The notes under the pieces were generated by a model. The model was not told where the DNA came from, did no database searches, and saw only the letters and a program-made list of their open reading frames with translations. A stretch of 57,815 nucleotides of DNA, taken from positions 1-57,815 of the forward strand of contig CALUPA010000004.1 of the NCBI GenBank assembly GCA_944322395.1, read 5' to 3'. Source of the DNA: an uncultured Phocaeicola sp. (lineage in GTDB: Bacteria; Bacteroidota; Bacteroidia; Bacteroidales; Bacteroidaceae). The translations under genes were made by a program, and so were the position numbers. Positions 9,171-18,125 of the stretch are shown here, piece by piece (within the stretch, counting starts at the first letter, position 1; the number at the start of each line of letters is the position of its first letter).

Positions 9171-9593
9171 ATGCGAATACAAATAATCAATGGCCCGAAT
9201 ATAAATTTATTGGGAAAACGTGAACCTTCTATTTATGGAGCTGTTTCTTTTGAAGAGTACTTTAATAGATTGGTACTTCAATATCCAGATGTGGAGTTTG
9301 GCTATTATCAGTCTAACATAGAAGGTGAGATGATCAATAAAATCCATGAAGTTGGATTTACATATGATGGCATTATCCTGAATGCCGGTGCCTATACGCA
9401 TACTTCTATAGCAATACAAGACGCTTTGCGGGCTGTTACTACACCTGCCATTGAGGTTCATATATCAAATGTTCATACAAGAGAGGAATTCAGACATAAA
9501 TCAATGATTTCATGTGCGTGCCGTGGAGTAATATGTGGATTCGGTCTTGATTCGTACAGACTGGCTGTAGAGGCATTTATTAATTCGAAATAG
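9171..9593 (+). CDS. aroQ: Type II 3-dehydroquinate dehydratase
   Basis: The 140-residue cytosolic enzyme converts 3-dehydroquinate to 3-dehydroshikimate, step three of the shikimate pathway to aromatic amino acids. Signature features are the opening IINGPNINLLGKREPSIYG with R17 and the catalytic tyrosine Y22, the NAGAYTHTSIAIQDAL block, and EVHISNVHTREEFRHKS, which carries the catalytic histidine region. The length is typical (type II enzymes are about 140-150 residues and dodecameric). It is first in a plus-strand gene run with pyk 28 bases downstream, linking aromatic biosynthesis and the phosphoenolpyruvate branch point in one transcript. Confidence 0.95.
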   Translation: MRIQIINGPNINLLGKREPSIYGAVSFEEYFNRLVLQYPDVEFGYYQSNIEGEMINKIHEVGFTYDGIILNAGAYTHTSIAIQDALRAVTTPAIEVHISNVHTREEFRHKSMISCACRGVICGFGLDSYRLAVEAFINSK

Positions 9594-9621
9594 TGTAAAA
9601 CAGGTATAATAGTTTTTTATT

Positions 9622-11082
9622 ATGATGCTTAAACAAACAAAAATCGTTGCGTCCATTTCAGATTTGCGCTGTGAAGTGGATTTTATCAGAGATCTTTTTA
9701 ATGCAGGTATGAACGTTGTTCGTATGAACACAGCACATGCCAGCCGTGAAGGTTTTGAAAAGTTGATATCCAATGTGCGCGAAGTATCTAACCGTATTGC
9801 TATTCTTATGGACACCAAGGGTCCAGAGGTGCGTACAACAGCCAGTGCTGAAGGTCCTATCGATTTTAAGATTGGTGATAAAGTACAGATTGTAGGTAAT
9901 CCTGATCAGGAAACTACACGCGAGTGTATTGCCGTTACATATAAGAATTTTGTAAACGACCTTGCTGTAGGAGCTTCTGTCCTTATTGATGATGGAGATT
10001 TGGCTTTGACTGTAGTTGACAAGAATGAAACAACTTTATTCTGCGAGGTACAGAATGATGCTACTCTTGGAAGTCGAAAAAGTGTAAACGTTCCTGGAGT
10101 TAGAATAAATCTTCCTTCATTGACAGAAAAGGACCGTAACAATATCCTTTATGCAATAGAAAAAGATATAGACTTTATTGCTCATTCGTTTGTTCGTAAC
10201 CGTCAGGACGTTATGGATATACGTGAAATTCTTGATGCACATAACAGTGACATTAAGATTATAGCTAAAATTGAAAATCAGGAAGGTGTTGACAATATAG
10301 ATGAAATCCTGGAAGTTGCAGACGGTGTGATGGTTGCCCGTGGTGACTTAGGTATTGAAGTAGCTCAGGAACGTATACCGGGTATACAGCGTCAGTTAAT
10401 CAAAAAATGTATCCTTGCACGTAAGCCAGTTATCGTAGCTACTCAGATGCTGCATACAATGATAAACAATCCACGTCCTACACGCGCTGAGGTAACAGAT
10501 ATTGCGAATGCAATCTATTATCGTACTGATGCTTTGATGCTTAGTGGTGAAACTGCATATGGTAAATATCCAGTAGAAGCTGTAAAGACTATGGCTAAGA
10601 TAGCTGCACAGGCTGAAAAGGATAAATTGGCGGAAAATGATATTCAGATTCGTCTTACTTCTGATAATGCAGATGTAACAAGCTTCCTGGCTAAATCTGC
10701 AGTTCGTGCTACTAATCTTATGCCTATTCATGCTATTATCACAGATAGTTTCAGCGGGTTGACAGCTCGCAGCCTTGCTGCATACCGTGGTAAATATCCA
10801 GTATTGGCTATCTGTTATAAGGAAAAGACAATGCGTCATCTTGCACTTTCATACGGTGTTGAGGCGATATATATGCCGGAAAAAGCAAACGGTCAGGAAT
10901 ACTATTTCACAGCTCTTCGTAAGCTTATTACTGACGGTGTTCTTTCAGGAAACGATATGGTAGCATATTTGAGTAGTGGTAAGGCGGGAACTAAGACTTC
11001 ATTCCTTGAAATTAACCAGGTGAATGATGTACTTGAACACGCTGATGACTATGTTCTTCCAAACAAAAACCGTTACTTATAA
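9622..11082 (+). CDS. pyk: Pyruvate kinase
   Basis: The 486-residue glycolytic enzyme transfers phosphate from phosphoenolpyruvate to ADP. Clear motifs are MDTKGPEVRT (63-72, with the glutamate typical of K+-dependent enzymes), MVARGDLGIEV, the substrate loop THPRPTRAEVTD-like segment (MINNPRPTRAEVTDIANAI) and LMLSGETAYGKYP. An allosteric-type C-terminal domain follows. The N-terminal block usually written RLNFSHG reads RMNTAHA (34-40), so the serine that helps bind K+ in the muscle enzyme is alanine (A38). The substitution looks like a lineage variant rather than damage, because the rest is intact. The frame could start at either of two consecutive ATGs. The O-methyltransferase gene follows after only 6 bases. 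Confidence 0.95.
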   Translation: MMLKQTKIVASISDLRCEVDFIRDLFNAGMNVVRMNTAHASREGFEKLISNVREVSNRIAILMDTKGPEVRTTASAEGPIDFKIGDKVQIVGNPDQETTRECIAVTYKNFVNDLAVGASVLIDDGDLALTVVDKNETTLFCEVQNDATLGSRKSVNVPGVRINLPSLTEKDRNNILYAIEKDIDFIAHSFVRNRQDVMDIREILDAHNSDIKIIAKIENQEGVDNIDEILEVADGVMVARGDLGIEVAQERIPGIQRQLIKKCILARKPVIVATQMLHTMINNPRPTRAEVTDIANAIYYRTDALMLSGETAYGKYPVEAVKTMAKIAAQAEKDKLAENDIQIRLTSDNADVTSFLAKSAVRATNLMPIHAIITDSFSGLTARSLAAYRGKYPVLAICYKEKTMRHLALSYGVEAIYMPEKANGQEYYFTALRKLITDGVLSGNDMVAYLSSGKAGTKTSFLEINQVNDVLEHADDYVLPNKNRYL

Positions 11083-11088
11083 TAAATA

Positions 11089-11730
11089 ATGAAAGAAACG
11101 GACGCACTGGACGATTATATACTTCGTCACATTGATGAAGAAGGAGAATATCTGAAAGCATTATATCGGGCGACGCATGTGAAACTACTGCGTCCCCGTA
11201 TGGCTTCAGGACATCTTCAGGGACGAATGCTGAAAATGTTTGTGCAGATGATTCGTCCGAAGCAAGTGCTTGAAATAGGCACATATAGCGGATATTCCGC
11301 ACTTTGTCTGGCCGAAGGTCTTGAAGAAGGAGCAATGCTTCACACTTTCGAGATTAATGACGAGCAGGAAGATTTTACACGTCCATGGCTTGAAAATTCA
11401 CCATACGCAGATAAAATAAAGTTTTATATAGGTGATGCTCTGGAGATTGTACCAACTATGGACATTATGTTTGACCTTGTGTTTATGGATGGCAACAAGC
11501 GTTACTATGTAGAATATTACGAGATGATTCTCAAACAGCTTCGCAAAGGTGGATATATCCTGGCCGACAATACTCTTTGGGATGGTCATGTACTGGAAGA
11601 AAATCCTCATCATACAGACCTTCAGACAATAGGAATAAAGAAATTCAATGACTTGGTAGCTACCGACGAGAGAGTGGAAAAAGTAATACTGCCCATGCGC
11701 GACGGGCTAACCATAATTAGAAAAAAATAA
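11089..11730 (+). CDS. Class I SAM-dependent O-methyltransferase (CCoAMT/COMT-like)
   Basis: The 213-residue soluble protein has a Rossmann-like SAM-binding core. Motif I is VLEIGTYSGYSALCLAEGL, the acidic loop is LHTFEINDEQE, and FDLVFMDGNKRYYVEYYE follows with the metal-ligand aspartate, as in the methyltransferase_3 (PF01596) family. GGYILADNTLWDGHVLE matches the family's second metal-binding region. Such enzymes use a divalent cation to methylate catechol-type hydroxyls, but the bacterial substrates are mostly unknown, so I give no substrate. It sits between pyk and rbfA with 6- and 8-base gaps, which implies one operon. Confidence 0.88.
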   Translation: MKETDALDDYILRHIDEEGEYLKALYRATHVKLLRPRMASGHLQGRMLKMFVQMIRPKQVLEIGTYSGYSALCLAEGLEEGAMLHTFEINDEQEDFTRPWLENSPYADKIKFYIGDALEIVPTMDIMFDLVFMDGNKRYYVEYYEMILKQLRKGGYILADNTLWDGHVLEENPHHTDLQTIGIKKFNDLVATDERVEKVILPMRDGLTIIRKK

Positions 11731-11738
11731 AAGATTAT

Positions 11739-12074
11739 ATGGAAACTACCAGACAAAACAAAATAGCCAGACTTATTCAGAAAGAATTGAGTGAGATGTT
11801 TCTGGTGCAGACAAAATCTATGCCGGGCGTGCTCGTTTCTGTCAGTATAGTCAGAATCAGTCCTGATATGAGCTATGCACGTGCATATCTAAGTGTTTTC
11901 CCTTCTGAAAGAGGAGAGGAAATCGTAAAGAATATCAACGACAATATGAAGTCTATCCGTTATGAACTTGGCAACCGTGTTCGTCACCAATTGCGTATAA
12001 TACCGGAACTGAAATTCTTCATAGACGATTCGCTGGATTATGTTGAAAAGATTGACAAACTTCTGAAAGACTAA
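11739..12074 (+). CDS. rbfA: Ribosome-binding factor A
   Basis: The 111-residue cytosolic protein has the RbfA pattern: a basic N-terminus (TRQNKIARLIQKELSEMF), a KH-like core containing VSIVRISPDMSYARAYLSVFP, and RYELGNRVRHQLRIIPELKFFIDDSLDYVEKIDKLL at the end. The last block is the family's most recognisable part. RbfA binds the 30S subunit during late 16S rRNA maturation and is needed for growth in the cold. The length is normal. It lies 8 bases after the methyltransferase gene and 32 bases before the permease gene. Confidence 0.95.
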   Translation: METTRQNKIARLIQKELSEMFLVQTKSMPGVLVSVSIVRISPDMSYARAYLSVFPSERGEEIVKNINDNMKSIRYELGNRVRHQLRIIPELKFFIDDSLDYVEKIDKLLKD

Positions 12075-12106
12075 TCTGTCTTTCTGTATTTAAAAACAGA
12101 TTCATC

Positions 12107-13330
12107 GTGAATTTTCCCTTTTTTATTGCTAAAAGGTATCTGTTCTCAAAGAAATCTCATAATGCCATAAATGTAATTTCTGCTATATCTGTGTGCGGAG
12201 TCGCTTTGGCCACATTGGCCATGATCTGCACACTTTCTGTTTTTAACGGATTTCAGGATATGGTGGCTACATTCTTTACGGCATTCGACCCACAGATAAA
12301 AATTACATCCGTCAAAGGAAAAGTTTTTGACGGTAGTGAACCTGTATTTGCTGAAATCAAGCATATGCCTGAAATTGCCGTGTATTCGGAATCTGTAGAA
12401 GATAATGCAATGGTACAATACAAAGGACGTCAGGTGATGGCAGTAATAAAAGGTGTGGAAGATAATTTCGACAAGCTTACTCCAATTGACAGTATCCTGT
12501 TCGGTAGGGGAGAGCTTATTCTTCACGATGAGGTGGTAGACTATGCAATTCCCGGACTACAGTTGTTATCAACACTAGGAACCGGAATACGTTTCCTTGA
12601 TCCACTTGAAATCTATGCTCCCAAACGTGGAAGCCGAATCAATATGTCAAACCCAATGAGCAGTTTTGTCAGTGACCAGCTATTCTCTTCAGGGCTGACA
12701 TTCACTGTGAATCAGGAAAAATACGATGCATCGTATATTATAACATCTATTGGCTTTGCACGCCGTCTTTTCCAGTATACAAACGAAGTATCTGCCGTGA
12801 ATCTCCGTCTGGTTCCAGAGGCAGACGAAAATGTCGTGATAAGAAAGCTTAAAGAGAGATTAGGAGATGATTATCTCATACAGAACCGTTACGAGCAGCA
12901 GGCTGATACATTCAGAATAATGGAAATAGAAAAACTCATTTCATACATCTTCCTTACCTTTATCCTTATGATAGCATGTTTCAATGTTATCGGATCGCTT
13001 TCAATGCTTATTATTGACAAGAAAAACGATGTTCAGACATTACGTAACATTGGTGCATCCGATAATCAGATAGTACGTATATTCCTTTTCGAAGGAAGGA
13101 TGATATCCTTTATCGGTGCAGTTTCAGGAGTAATTATAGGTCTTGCTTTATGTCTCATTCAGCAAGAATATGGTATAATTTCATTAGGCAATTCAGGCAG
13201 TTTTATTGTTGATGCATATCCTGTAAGTGTGCATGCCTGGGACGTAGTGCTGGTATTTGCTACAGTTCTGGTGGTAGGTTTTATATCAGTATGGTATCCT
13301 GTAAGATATCTTAGTCGCAGATTGCTGTAA
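12107..13330 (+). CDS. FtsX/LolC-LolE-type ABC transporter permease
   Basis: The 407-residue inner-membrane protein has the MacB/FtsX topology: one N-terminal helix (about residues 20-43), a large periplasmic domain (about 45-270) and three C-terminal helices. The opening FPFFIAKRYLFSKKSHNAINVISAIS is characteristic of LolC/LolE relatives in Bacteroidota. FNVIGSLSMLIIDKKNDVQTLRNIGAS is the cytoplasmic coupling segment that contacts the ATPase. I infer a role in releasing outer-membrane lipoproteins. The ATPase gene is not adjacent. The start is GTG at 12107, and no better ATG exists nearby without losing the first helix. The stop lies 2 bases from the convergent end of murI with no terminator between. 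Confidence 0.87.
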   Translation: MNFPFFIAKRYLFSKKSHNAINVISAISVCGVALATLAMICTLSVFNGFQDMVATFFTAFDPQIKITSVKGKVFDGSEPVFAEIKHMPEIAVYSESVEDNAMVQYKGRQVMAVIKGVEDNFDKLTPIDSILFGRGELILHDEVVDYAIPGLQLLSTLGTGIRFLDPLEIYAPKRGSRINMSNPMSSFVSDQLFSSGLTFTVNQEKYDASYIITSIGFARRLFQYTNEVSAVNLRLVPEADENVVIRKLKERLGDDYLIQNRYEQQADTFRIMEIEKLISYIFLTFILMIACFNVIGSLSMLIIDKKNDVQTLRNIGASDNQIVRIFLFEGRMISFIGAVSGVIIGLALCLIQQEYGIISLGNSGSFIVDAYPVSVHAWDVVLVFATVLVVGFISVWYPVRYLSRRLL

Positions 13331-13332
13331 AG

Positions 13333-14175
13333 CTATTCAAGAGTAATACTTCTTACATTCACATCCTCATGTAGGAATATTGATGCCGATTCCTGGAATT
13401 TCTCAACAGATTCAGTGGTGAGAAATTCGCACTTCCCGTTTTGGGTACATCTTGATGCTATCTCATTATGTCTGTTTAGATAATCTTTCAGACTTGCAGC
13501 CACATATTCCCCCTGAGTTATTATGTTTATACCTTCCGGTGTGAATCTTTTGATTTTGTCTAACAGAAGTGGATAGTGCGTACATCCCAATACAATAGTA
13601 TCAATATATTTATCCTTGCTTAGCAACTCATTGATATATTTCTTTACGAAAAAGTCTGCTCCGTTTGAATCGTATTCTTTGTTTTCTACAAGTGGCACCC
13701 ACATAGGGCATGCTACACCTGTAACCGTTATATCAGGGAAGAGCTTCTTTATTTCCAGAGGATATGACTCTGAACGAATAGTACCAGTTGTAGCCAGAAT
13801 GCCAACATGACGGCTTTTAGTGGCTTCTCCGATACTTTCTGCAGTTGGTCTTATAACTCCAAGCACACGCCTTGAATCGTCCAAATATGGCAAATCATTT
13901 TGCTGTATACTTCTCAGTGCTTTTGCAGATGCGGTGTTGCATGCCAGTATCACCAGTGGGCAGCCCATTTCGAACAGTCTGACAACTGCTTCAAGTGTAA
14001 ATTCGTACACAACTTCGAATGAACGAGTACCGTATGGTGTACGTGCATTATCGCCCAGATACAGATAATCATACTCTGGCAATACTTTTCGAATTTCTTT
14101 TAGTATAGTAAGTCCGCCGTAGCCGGAATCGAATACTCCAATAGGTCCTTTAATCAAGCTTTTAATATATGGCAT
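13333..14175 (-). CDS. murI: Glutamate racemase
   Basis: The 280-residue cytosolic enzyme interconverts L- and D-glutamate, supplying D-glutamate for peptidoglycan. Both catalytic cysteines are present in their motifs: C79 in ILACNTASAKAL and C198 in VLGCTHYPLL. The substrate-binding N-terminal motif IGVFDSGYGGLT (residues 12-23) and LGDNARTPYG are intact. It lies downstream of the two Skp genes in the same orientation. A terminator hairpin sits just before it, so murI probably receives partial read-through or has its own promoter. Confidence 0.95.
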   Translation of the reverse strand: MPYIKSLIKGPIGVFDSGYGGLTILKEIRKVLPEYDYLYLGDNARTPYGTRSFEVVYEFTLEAVVRLFEMGCPLVILACNTASAKALRSIQQNDLPYLDDSRRVLGVIRPTAESIGEATKSRHVGILATTGTIRSESYPLEIKKLFPDITVTGVACPMWVPLVENKEYDSNGADFFVKKYINELLSKDKYIDTIVLGCTHYPLLLDKIKRFTPEGINIITQGEYVAASLKDYLNRHNEIASRCTQNGKCEFLTTESVEKFQESASIFLHEDVNVRSITLE

Positions 14176-14190
14176 GTCACGCTAATTAAA

Positions 14191-14240
14191 AAAGTGAAGA
14201 ACCTGAAGGCACATTATGTGTGCTGACAGATTCTTCACTT
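14191..14240 (-). terminator. Intrinsic terminator between skp-like genes and murI
   Basis: AAGTGAAGAA (14192-14201) and TTCTTCACTT (14231-14240) form a 10-bp stem with inner complementarity in the loop. Read on the minus strand it is followed by a T run (complement of 14187-14193). It lies 22 bases after the stop at 14262. Confidence 0.75.
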
Positions 14241-14261
14241 AAGTTATATGTTTAATTAATA

Positions 14262-14819
14262 TTAGTTTGCTGCCGGAAGTGTAGCAGGTACTTTTGGTAC
14301 GTATGGTGCAGCTGTCAGGCTGATTCCTAAGTTAGTCTTGATATCGTTTGTGATATCCTTAGCTTGAGTTTCGTCTACGTAAGGGATATCAGTACGGTTC
14401 AAGTCGAATACGAATACATAGCCACCAGCTTTAGCTACAGTCTGAACTGATTTTTCCATCTTCTCATATATAGGAGCCATCATGTCTGCATAAGCTTTCT
14501 GCAATTGTTGTTGAGCATCCTGCTGGAACTGCATTCCTTTTTCAGAAAGTTCCTGAAGTTCCTTCTGGCGACGTTCAAGAATGTTTTGTGGAAGATTCTT
14601 CTGCTCCTGCTGGAATTCTGCGAATTTCTTGTTGAATTCGTCTGATGCACGTTTTATTTCATCTTCATATTGTTTCTGCAATGCCTGTATATCAGTTTGA
14701 GCTTTAGCGTATTCAGGCATAACCAAGATGATTGATTCTGATTTGAAGTATCCGAACTTCTGTGCAAATATGCTCATTGGTGCAACGAGCATAAGCAATA
14801 ATGCTAATTTTTTCAACAT
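14262..14819 (-). CDS. Skp/OmpH-family periplasmic chaperone (second copy)
   Basis: The 185-residue protein has a signal peptide (MLKKLALLLMLVAPMSIFA) followed by the OmpH pattern: a short beta strand QKFGYFKSESIILVMPEY, then a long charged coiled coil (about 40-130) rich in K/E/Q, then a conserved C-terminal strand. Skp trimers hold unfolded outer-membrane proteins in their tentacles and deliver them to BamA. The C-terminal tail is longer and Ala/Pro-rich (TAAPYVPKVPATLPAAN) compared with the upstream copy. It is the last gene before a terminator in the uppS-bamA-skp-skp run. Confidence 0.9.
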   Translation of the reverse strand: MLKKLALLLMLVAPMSIFAQKFGYFKSESIILVMPEYAKAQTDIQALQKQYEDEIKRASDEFNKKFAEFQQEQKNLPQNILERRQKELQELSEKGMQFQQDAQQQLQKAYADMMAPIYEKMEKSVQTVAKAGGYVFVFDLNRTDIPYVDETQAKDITNDIKTNLGISLTAAPYVPKVPATLPAAN

Positions 14820-14894
14820 AATCTTTGTCTTCTATTTTATTATTAATTTCTTAGTTATTGAGTGTGTTTTCCTTTCGGATGCAAATGTATAAAA

Positions 14895-15410
14895 TTATTT
14901 TGAATATCCTAATTTCAAAAGAATATCATTACTTATATCAATACGCGGTGATGCAAAAATCATACTTTGTGCAGAAGCTCTGTCTATTACAACATCATAT
15001 CCCTTTTCCGTTGCAACGGCTTTCACAGCATTGTATATAGCATCCTGAATAGGGTTTATCAGTTCTTGTCTTTTTTTCATTGCTTCTCCTTGTGGTCCGA
15101 AATAGGTCTGTCTCAGTTCGGCCGCTTCCTTTTCCTTTGCTATAATTTCTTCTTCTTTAGCCGTTCTTTGTTCAGCATTCATTGTAGAAGCTGTTTTCTG
15201 ATATGACTCATACAGAGCTTTTGCTTCGTTCGATTTGGCCTCAATCTCACTTTGCCATTTTTTCGACAGACTTTCCATTTGTTTGTTGGCCTGTTCGTAC
15301 GAAGGAATTTGCTTTAGTATAAATTCCATGTCTATAAGGGCAAACTTTTGTGCTTGTGCTGCTATTATGGTTGCCACAATAAACAGCAACGATAAAAACA
15401 TCTTCTTCAT
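14895..15410 (-). CDS. Skp/OmpH-family periplasmic chaperone (first copy)
   Basis: The 171-residue protein has a signal peptide (MKKMFLSLLFIVATIIAAQA), then QKFALIDMEFILKQIPSYE, an extended coiled-coil region with many Lys, Glu and Ala, and the C-terminal strand YDVVIDRASAQSMIFASPRIDI. Length and pattern match OmpH/Skp. It lies 54 bases after the end of bamA and 75 bases before the second copy. The pair probably arose by duplication and is only moderately similar, so the two may handle different client proteins or form mixed trimers. Confidence 0.9.
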   Translation of the reverse strand: MKKMFLSLLFIVATIIAAQAQKFALIDMEFILKQIPSYEQANKQMESLSKKWQSEIEAKSNEAKALYESYQKTASTMNAEQRTAKEEEIIAKEKEAAELRQTYFGPQGEAMKKRQELINPIQDAIYNAVKAVATEKGYDVVIDRASAQSMIFASPRIDISNDILLKLGYSK

Positions 15411-15464
15411 AATTTTCGTGTTTTAATGGTTAGTATTTTGTCGTTCCAGCACGTAGGAATCAAA

Positions 15465-18116
15465 TTAGAACTCCTGACCTATGATAAAATGGAATTGGCT
15501 TCCACTATACTGCATTGAACCGTTTATCTTGTCGAAACCGTATGCCCAGTCAATACCCATCATACCAATCATAGGGAGGAAGATACGTACACCGACACCG
15601 GCTGAACGTTTCAACTGGAACGGATTGAAGTCAGCTACATCAGTCCATGCGTTACCAGCTTCTACGAATCCTAATGCATAGATACTTGTTGAGTTTTCAA
15701 GCATAAGAGGATATCTCAGTTCGGCTCCAAGTCTGATGTAAGCATAACCTTCGCTACCGTACGGAGTCAACGAACCGTTTTCATAACCGCGCAGTGCAAT
15801 AGTCTCTGAAGCGTAGTTGTAGCTATATCCTGTCATACCGTCACCACCAACGTAGAATGTCTCGAATGGAGAACGTTTATACTTGTTGTAGTGTCCTAGA
15901 ATACCGAATTCGGTACGTGTCATCAATACCGGACATTTCTGTATAGGAAGCAGTGCCGTATAAGTTTTTGCTTTGAATTTCCACTTGTGGTATTCTATCC
16001 ACTTATACATGCTAGCAGCTTCTTCATAGTTATCTTTACCGTATGTAGAATAATCCTTGTTGCTGAATAATGAGTACGGTGGAGTGAACGAAACCGATGC
16101 TGTAAATTCAGAACCGTATCTAGGGAAGATAGGATTATCTGTAGAGTTTCTTGAAAGAGTAAGGTTCAAGTTTACGTTGTTACAGTTACCTGTGTTCATA
16201 TACTGTCCGTTATTCAACTTGATGTACAGATAGCTCCAGTCTTTAAGCATGAATCTCTGGTAAGACAACTCTGCTGAGATTGTGAAATAGTCGTCAGGCC
16301 ATCTCAGACGCTTACCCCAACCGATTGACGCACCGAACATCTTGATTGACTTGTCAGGGTCGTAGTAAGATTCATAGTTATTATAGTAGTTGCCATAATA
16401 GTTGTTGTAGTAGCTTCCATAACCGTAAAGCATATTATAATAGTTGTTCATATATGCCGAGTTATAGTAGTTGCTGCTTACGTCAGTCTGAACAGAGTAG
16501 AAAGCTGATACAGAGAACGAAGTAGGACGCTTGCCTCCGAACCAAGGGTCGAAGAATGAAACGCTGTACGACTGATAGTATCTACCGTTAGTCTGGCCAC
16601 TGATAGTAAGAGTCTGACCGTCTCCCTGAGGTAGGATACCACGATAGTTGTCATTCTTTCTGAACAGGTTGGCAAACGAGAAGTTCGTGAACTTAAGACT
16701 CAGCTTACCGATTACACCTGTCTGTCCCCATCCTGCAGAGAATTCCACCTGGTCGTTTGCTTTTGATTCAAGTCCCCAGTTGATGTCTACAGTACCGTCC
16801 TGTACATTTGGCTGTACGTCCGGCTGTATGTTCTCTGGGTTGAAGTGACCCATCTGTGCAATTTCTCGATATGAACGTTCAAGTGCTTCCTTGCTGAAGA
16901 GGTCGCCCGGACGTGTTCTCAACTCACGGCGGACGATGTTTTCATAAAGTCTGTCATTACCGTTGATACGTACATGGCTGATAGTAGCCTGCGGACCTTC
17001 TGTGATACGCATTTCCAGGTCGATAGAGTCACCGTCGATATTGATTTCTACAGGGTCGAGGTTGTAGAACACGTAACCTCTGTTATAGTAGTTGTTACCG
17101 ATGGCATCTTCGTCGCCACTGATACGTTCGTTCAGTAATTTCTGGTTATACACATCGCCTTTTTTCATTCTCAGCTGTTCGCTCAGCAAATCCGAAGGAT
17201 ATACAGTGTTACCTACCCATGTGATGTCTCTCAGGTAGTACTTGTTTCCTTCGTATATTTTCATGTATACGTTTACCGTCTTTTCGTCATACTGGCTCAC
17301 ACTGTCCATCTCAATAAGCGCATCACGATAACCAAGTTCGTTGTACTTGTCTATGATAAGCTGCTTGTCGGCTTCGTAATTGCTTTCAATGAATTTCTTT
17401 GTACGGAAAAGGTTAATAAGCTTGCCTTTTTCGTTGGTTTTCTTCATTACCCTCTTTAGCTTCTTGTCTGTCAGGACGGTATTTCCGTCAATGATAATCT
17501 GGTGAACTTTGATTTTTTCCTTTTTGTCTATGTTTACATCCACATATACTTGTTCTGTATTTGCGGTGTCTTCTCTTTCTATGATGTTCACTTCGGCATT
17601 CTTGAATCCTTTCTCGTCGAAGTGCTTCTTGATAAGTATTTTTGCACGGTCAATAAGGTTTGGTGTAATCTGGCTACCTTTTACCAATCCGAGTTTTGCC
17701 TGCAAATCTTCACGTTCGCTTTTCTTTACACCGAAGAATCGTATGTCTGTAATACGCGGGCGTTGCTTAAGCTCGATGTGAAGATAAATCTTGTTGTCTT
17801 CAATTTTGTCGGCAGATATCTTTACATCTGAAAACAATCCGTGTCTCCAGTATTTTTTTACAGCTCCTGTTATGTCATCGCCAGGAACGGTTATAGTCTG
17901 TCCTACTGCAAGACCTGAAATCCCTATAAGCACATAATCTTCATAGTTTTTCACGCCTGTCACTTTAATGTCGGCTATTTCGTATTTCTTAGGCGAGCCG
18001 TTATATAATATTACAGGTTTGTCGCTTTCAGTATTATTATCCTGGGCACAGACTTTTGTGTTCATGAAAGTCAGCCCCATGGTCATCATAGTTATGAGTA
18101 AAAGACGGTATCTCAT
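15465..18116 (-). CDS. bamA: BamA outer-membrane protein assembly factor
   Basis: The 883-residue protein has a signal peptide, then five POTRA-like repeats (about residues 45-440; one shows ISHVRINGNDRLYENIVRRELRTRPGDLFSKEALERSY), then a 16-strand Omp85 barrel ending in aromatic F. The barrel keeps GAELRYPLML and GVGVRIFLPMIGMMGIDWAYGFD near the end, the surface-helix and final strand region of the Omp85 family. It inserts beta-barrel proteins into the outer membrane. An unusual Tyr/Asn-rich run occupies about residues 545-584, probably a surface loop. It lies between uppS (9 bases upstream) and the Skp genes, a conserved arrangement that groups barrel insertion with its chaperones. Confidence 0.95.
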   Translation of the reverse strand: MRYRLLLITMMTMGLTFMNTKVCAQDNNTESDKPVILYNGSPKKYEIADIKVTGVKNYEDYVLIGISGLAVGQTITVPGDDITGAVKKYWRHGLFSDVKISADKIEDNKIYLHIELKQRPRITDIRFFGVKKSEREDLQAKLGLVKGSQITPNLIDRAKILIKKHFDEKGFKNAEVNIIEREDTANTEQVYVDVNIDKKEKIKVHQIIIDGNTVLTDKKLKRVMKKTNEKGKLINLFRTKKFIESNYEADKQLIIDKYNELGYRDALIEMDSVSQYDEKTVNVYMKIYEGNKYYLRDITWVGNTVYPSDLLSEQLRMKKGDVYNQKLLNERISGDEDAIGNNYYNRGYVFYNLDPVEINIDGDSIDLEMRITEGPQATISHVRINGNDRLYENIVRRELRTRPGDLFSKEALERSYREIAQMGHFNPENIQPDVQPNVQDGTVDINWGLESKANDQVEFSAGWGQTGVIGKLSLKFTNFSFANLFRKNDNYRGILPQGDGQTLTISGQTNGRYYQSYSVSFFDPWFGGKRPTSFSVSAFYSVQTDVSSNYYNSAYMNNYYNMLYGYGSYYNNYYGNYYNNYESYYDPDKSIKMFGASIGWGKRLRWPDDYFTISAELSYQRFMLKDWSYLYIKLNNGQYMNTGNCNNVNLNLTLSRNSTDNPIFPRYGSEFTASVSFTPPYSLFSNKDYSTYGKDNYEEAASMYKWIEYHKWKFKAKTYTALLPIQKCPVLMTRTEFGILGHYNKYKRSPFETFYVGGDGMTGYSYNYASETIALRGYENGSLTPYGSEGYAYIRLGAELRYPLMLENSTSIYALGFVEAGNAWTDVADFNPFQLKRSAGVGVRIFLPMIGMMGIDWAYGFDKINGSMQYSGSQFHFIIGQEF

Positions 18117-18125
18117 TGCTTAATA

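Noticed and set aside
10396-10839. 147-codon minus-strand frame inside pyruvate kinase
   Set aside because: It is an antisense shadow of a certain gene, with a composition (Cys, Ser, Ile) typical of reversed coding DNA and no start signal.
13316-13345. Terminator between the convergent LolE-like gene and murI
   Set aside because: Only 2 bases separate the stops, and I found no inverted repeat with a T run there.
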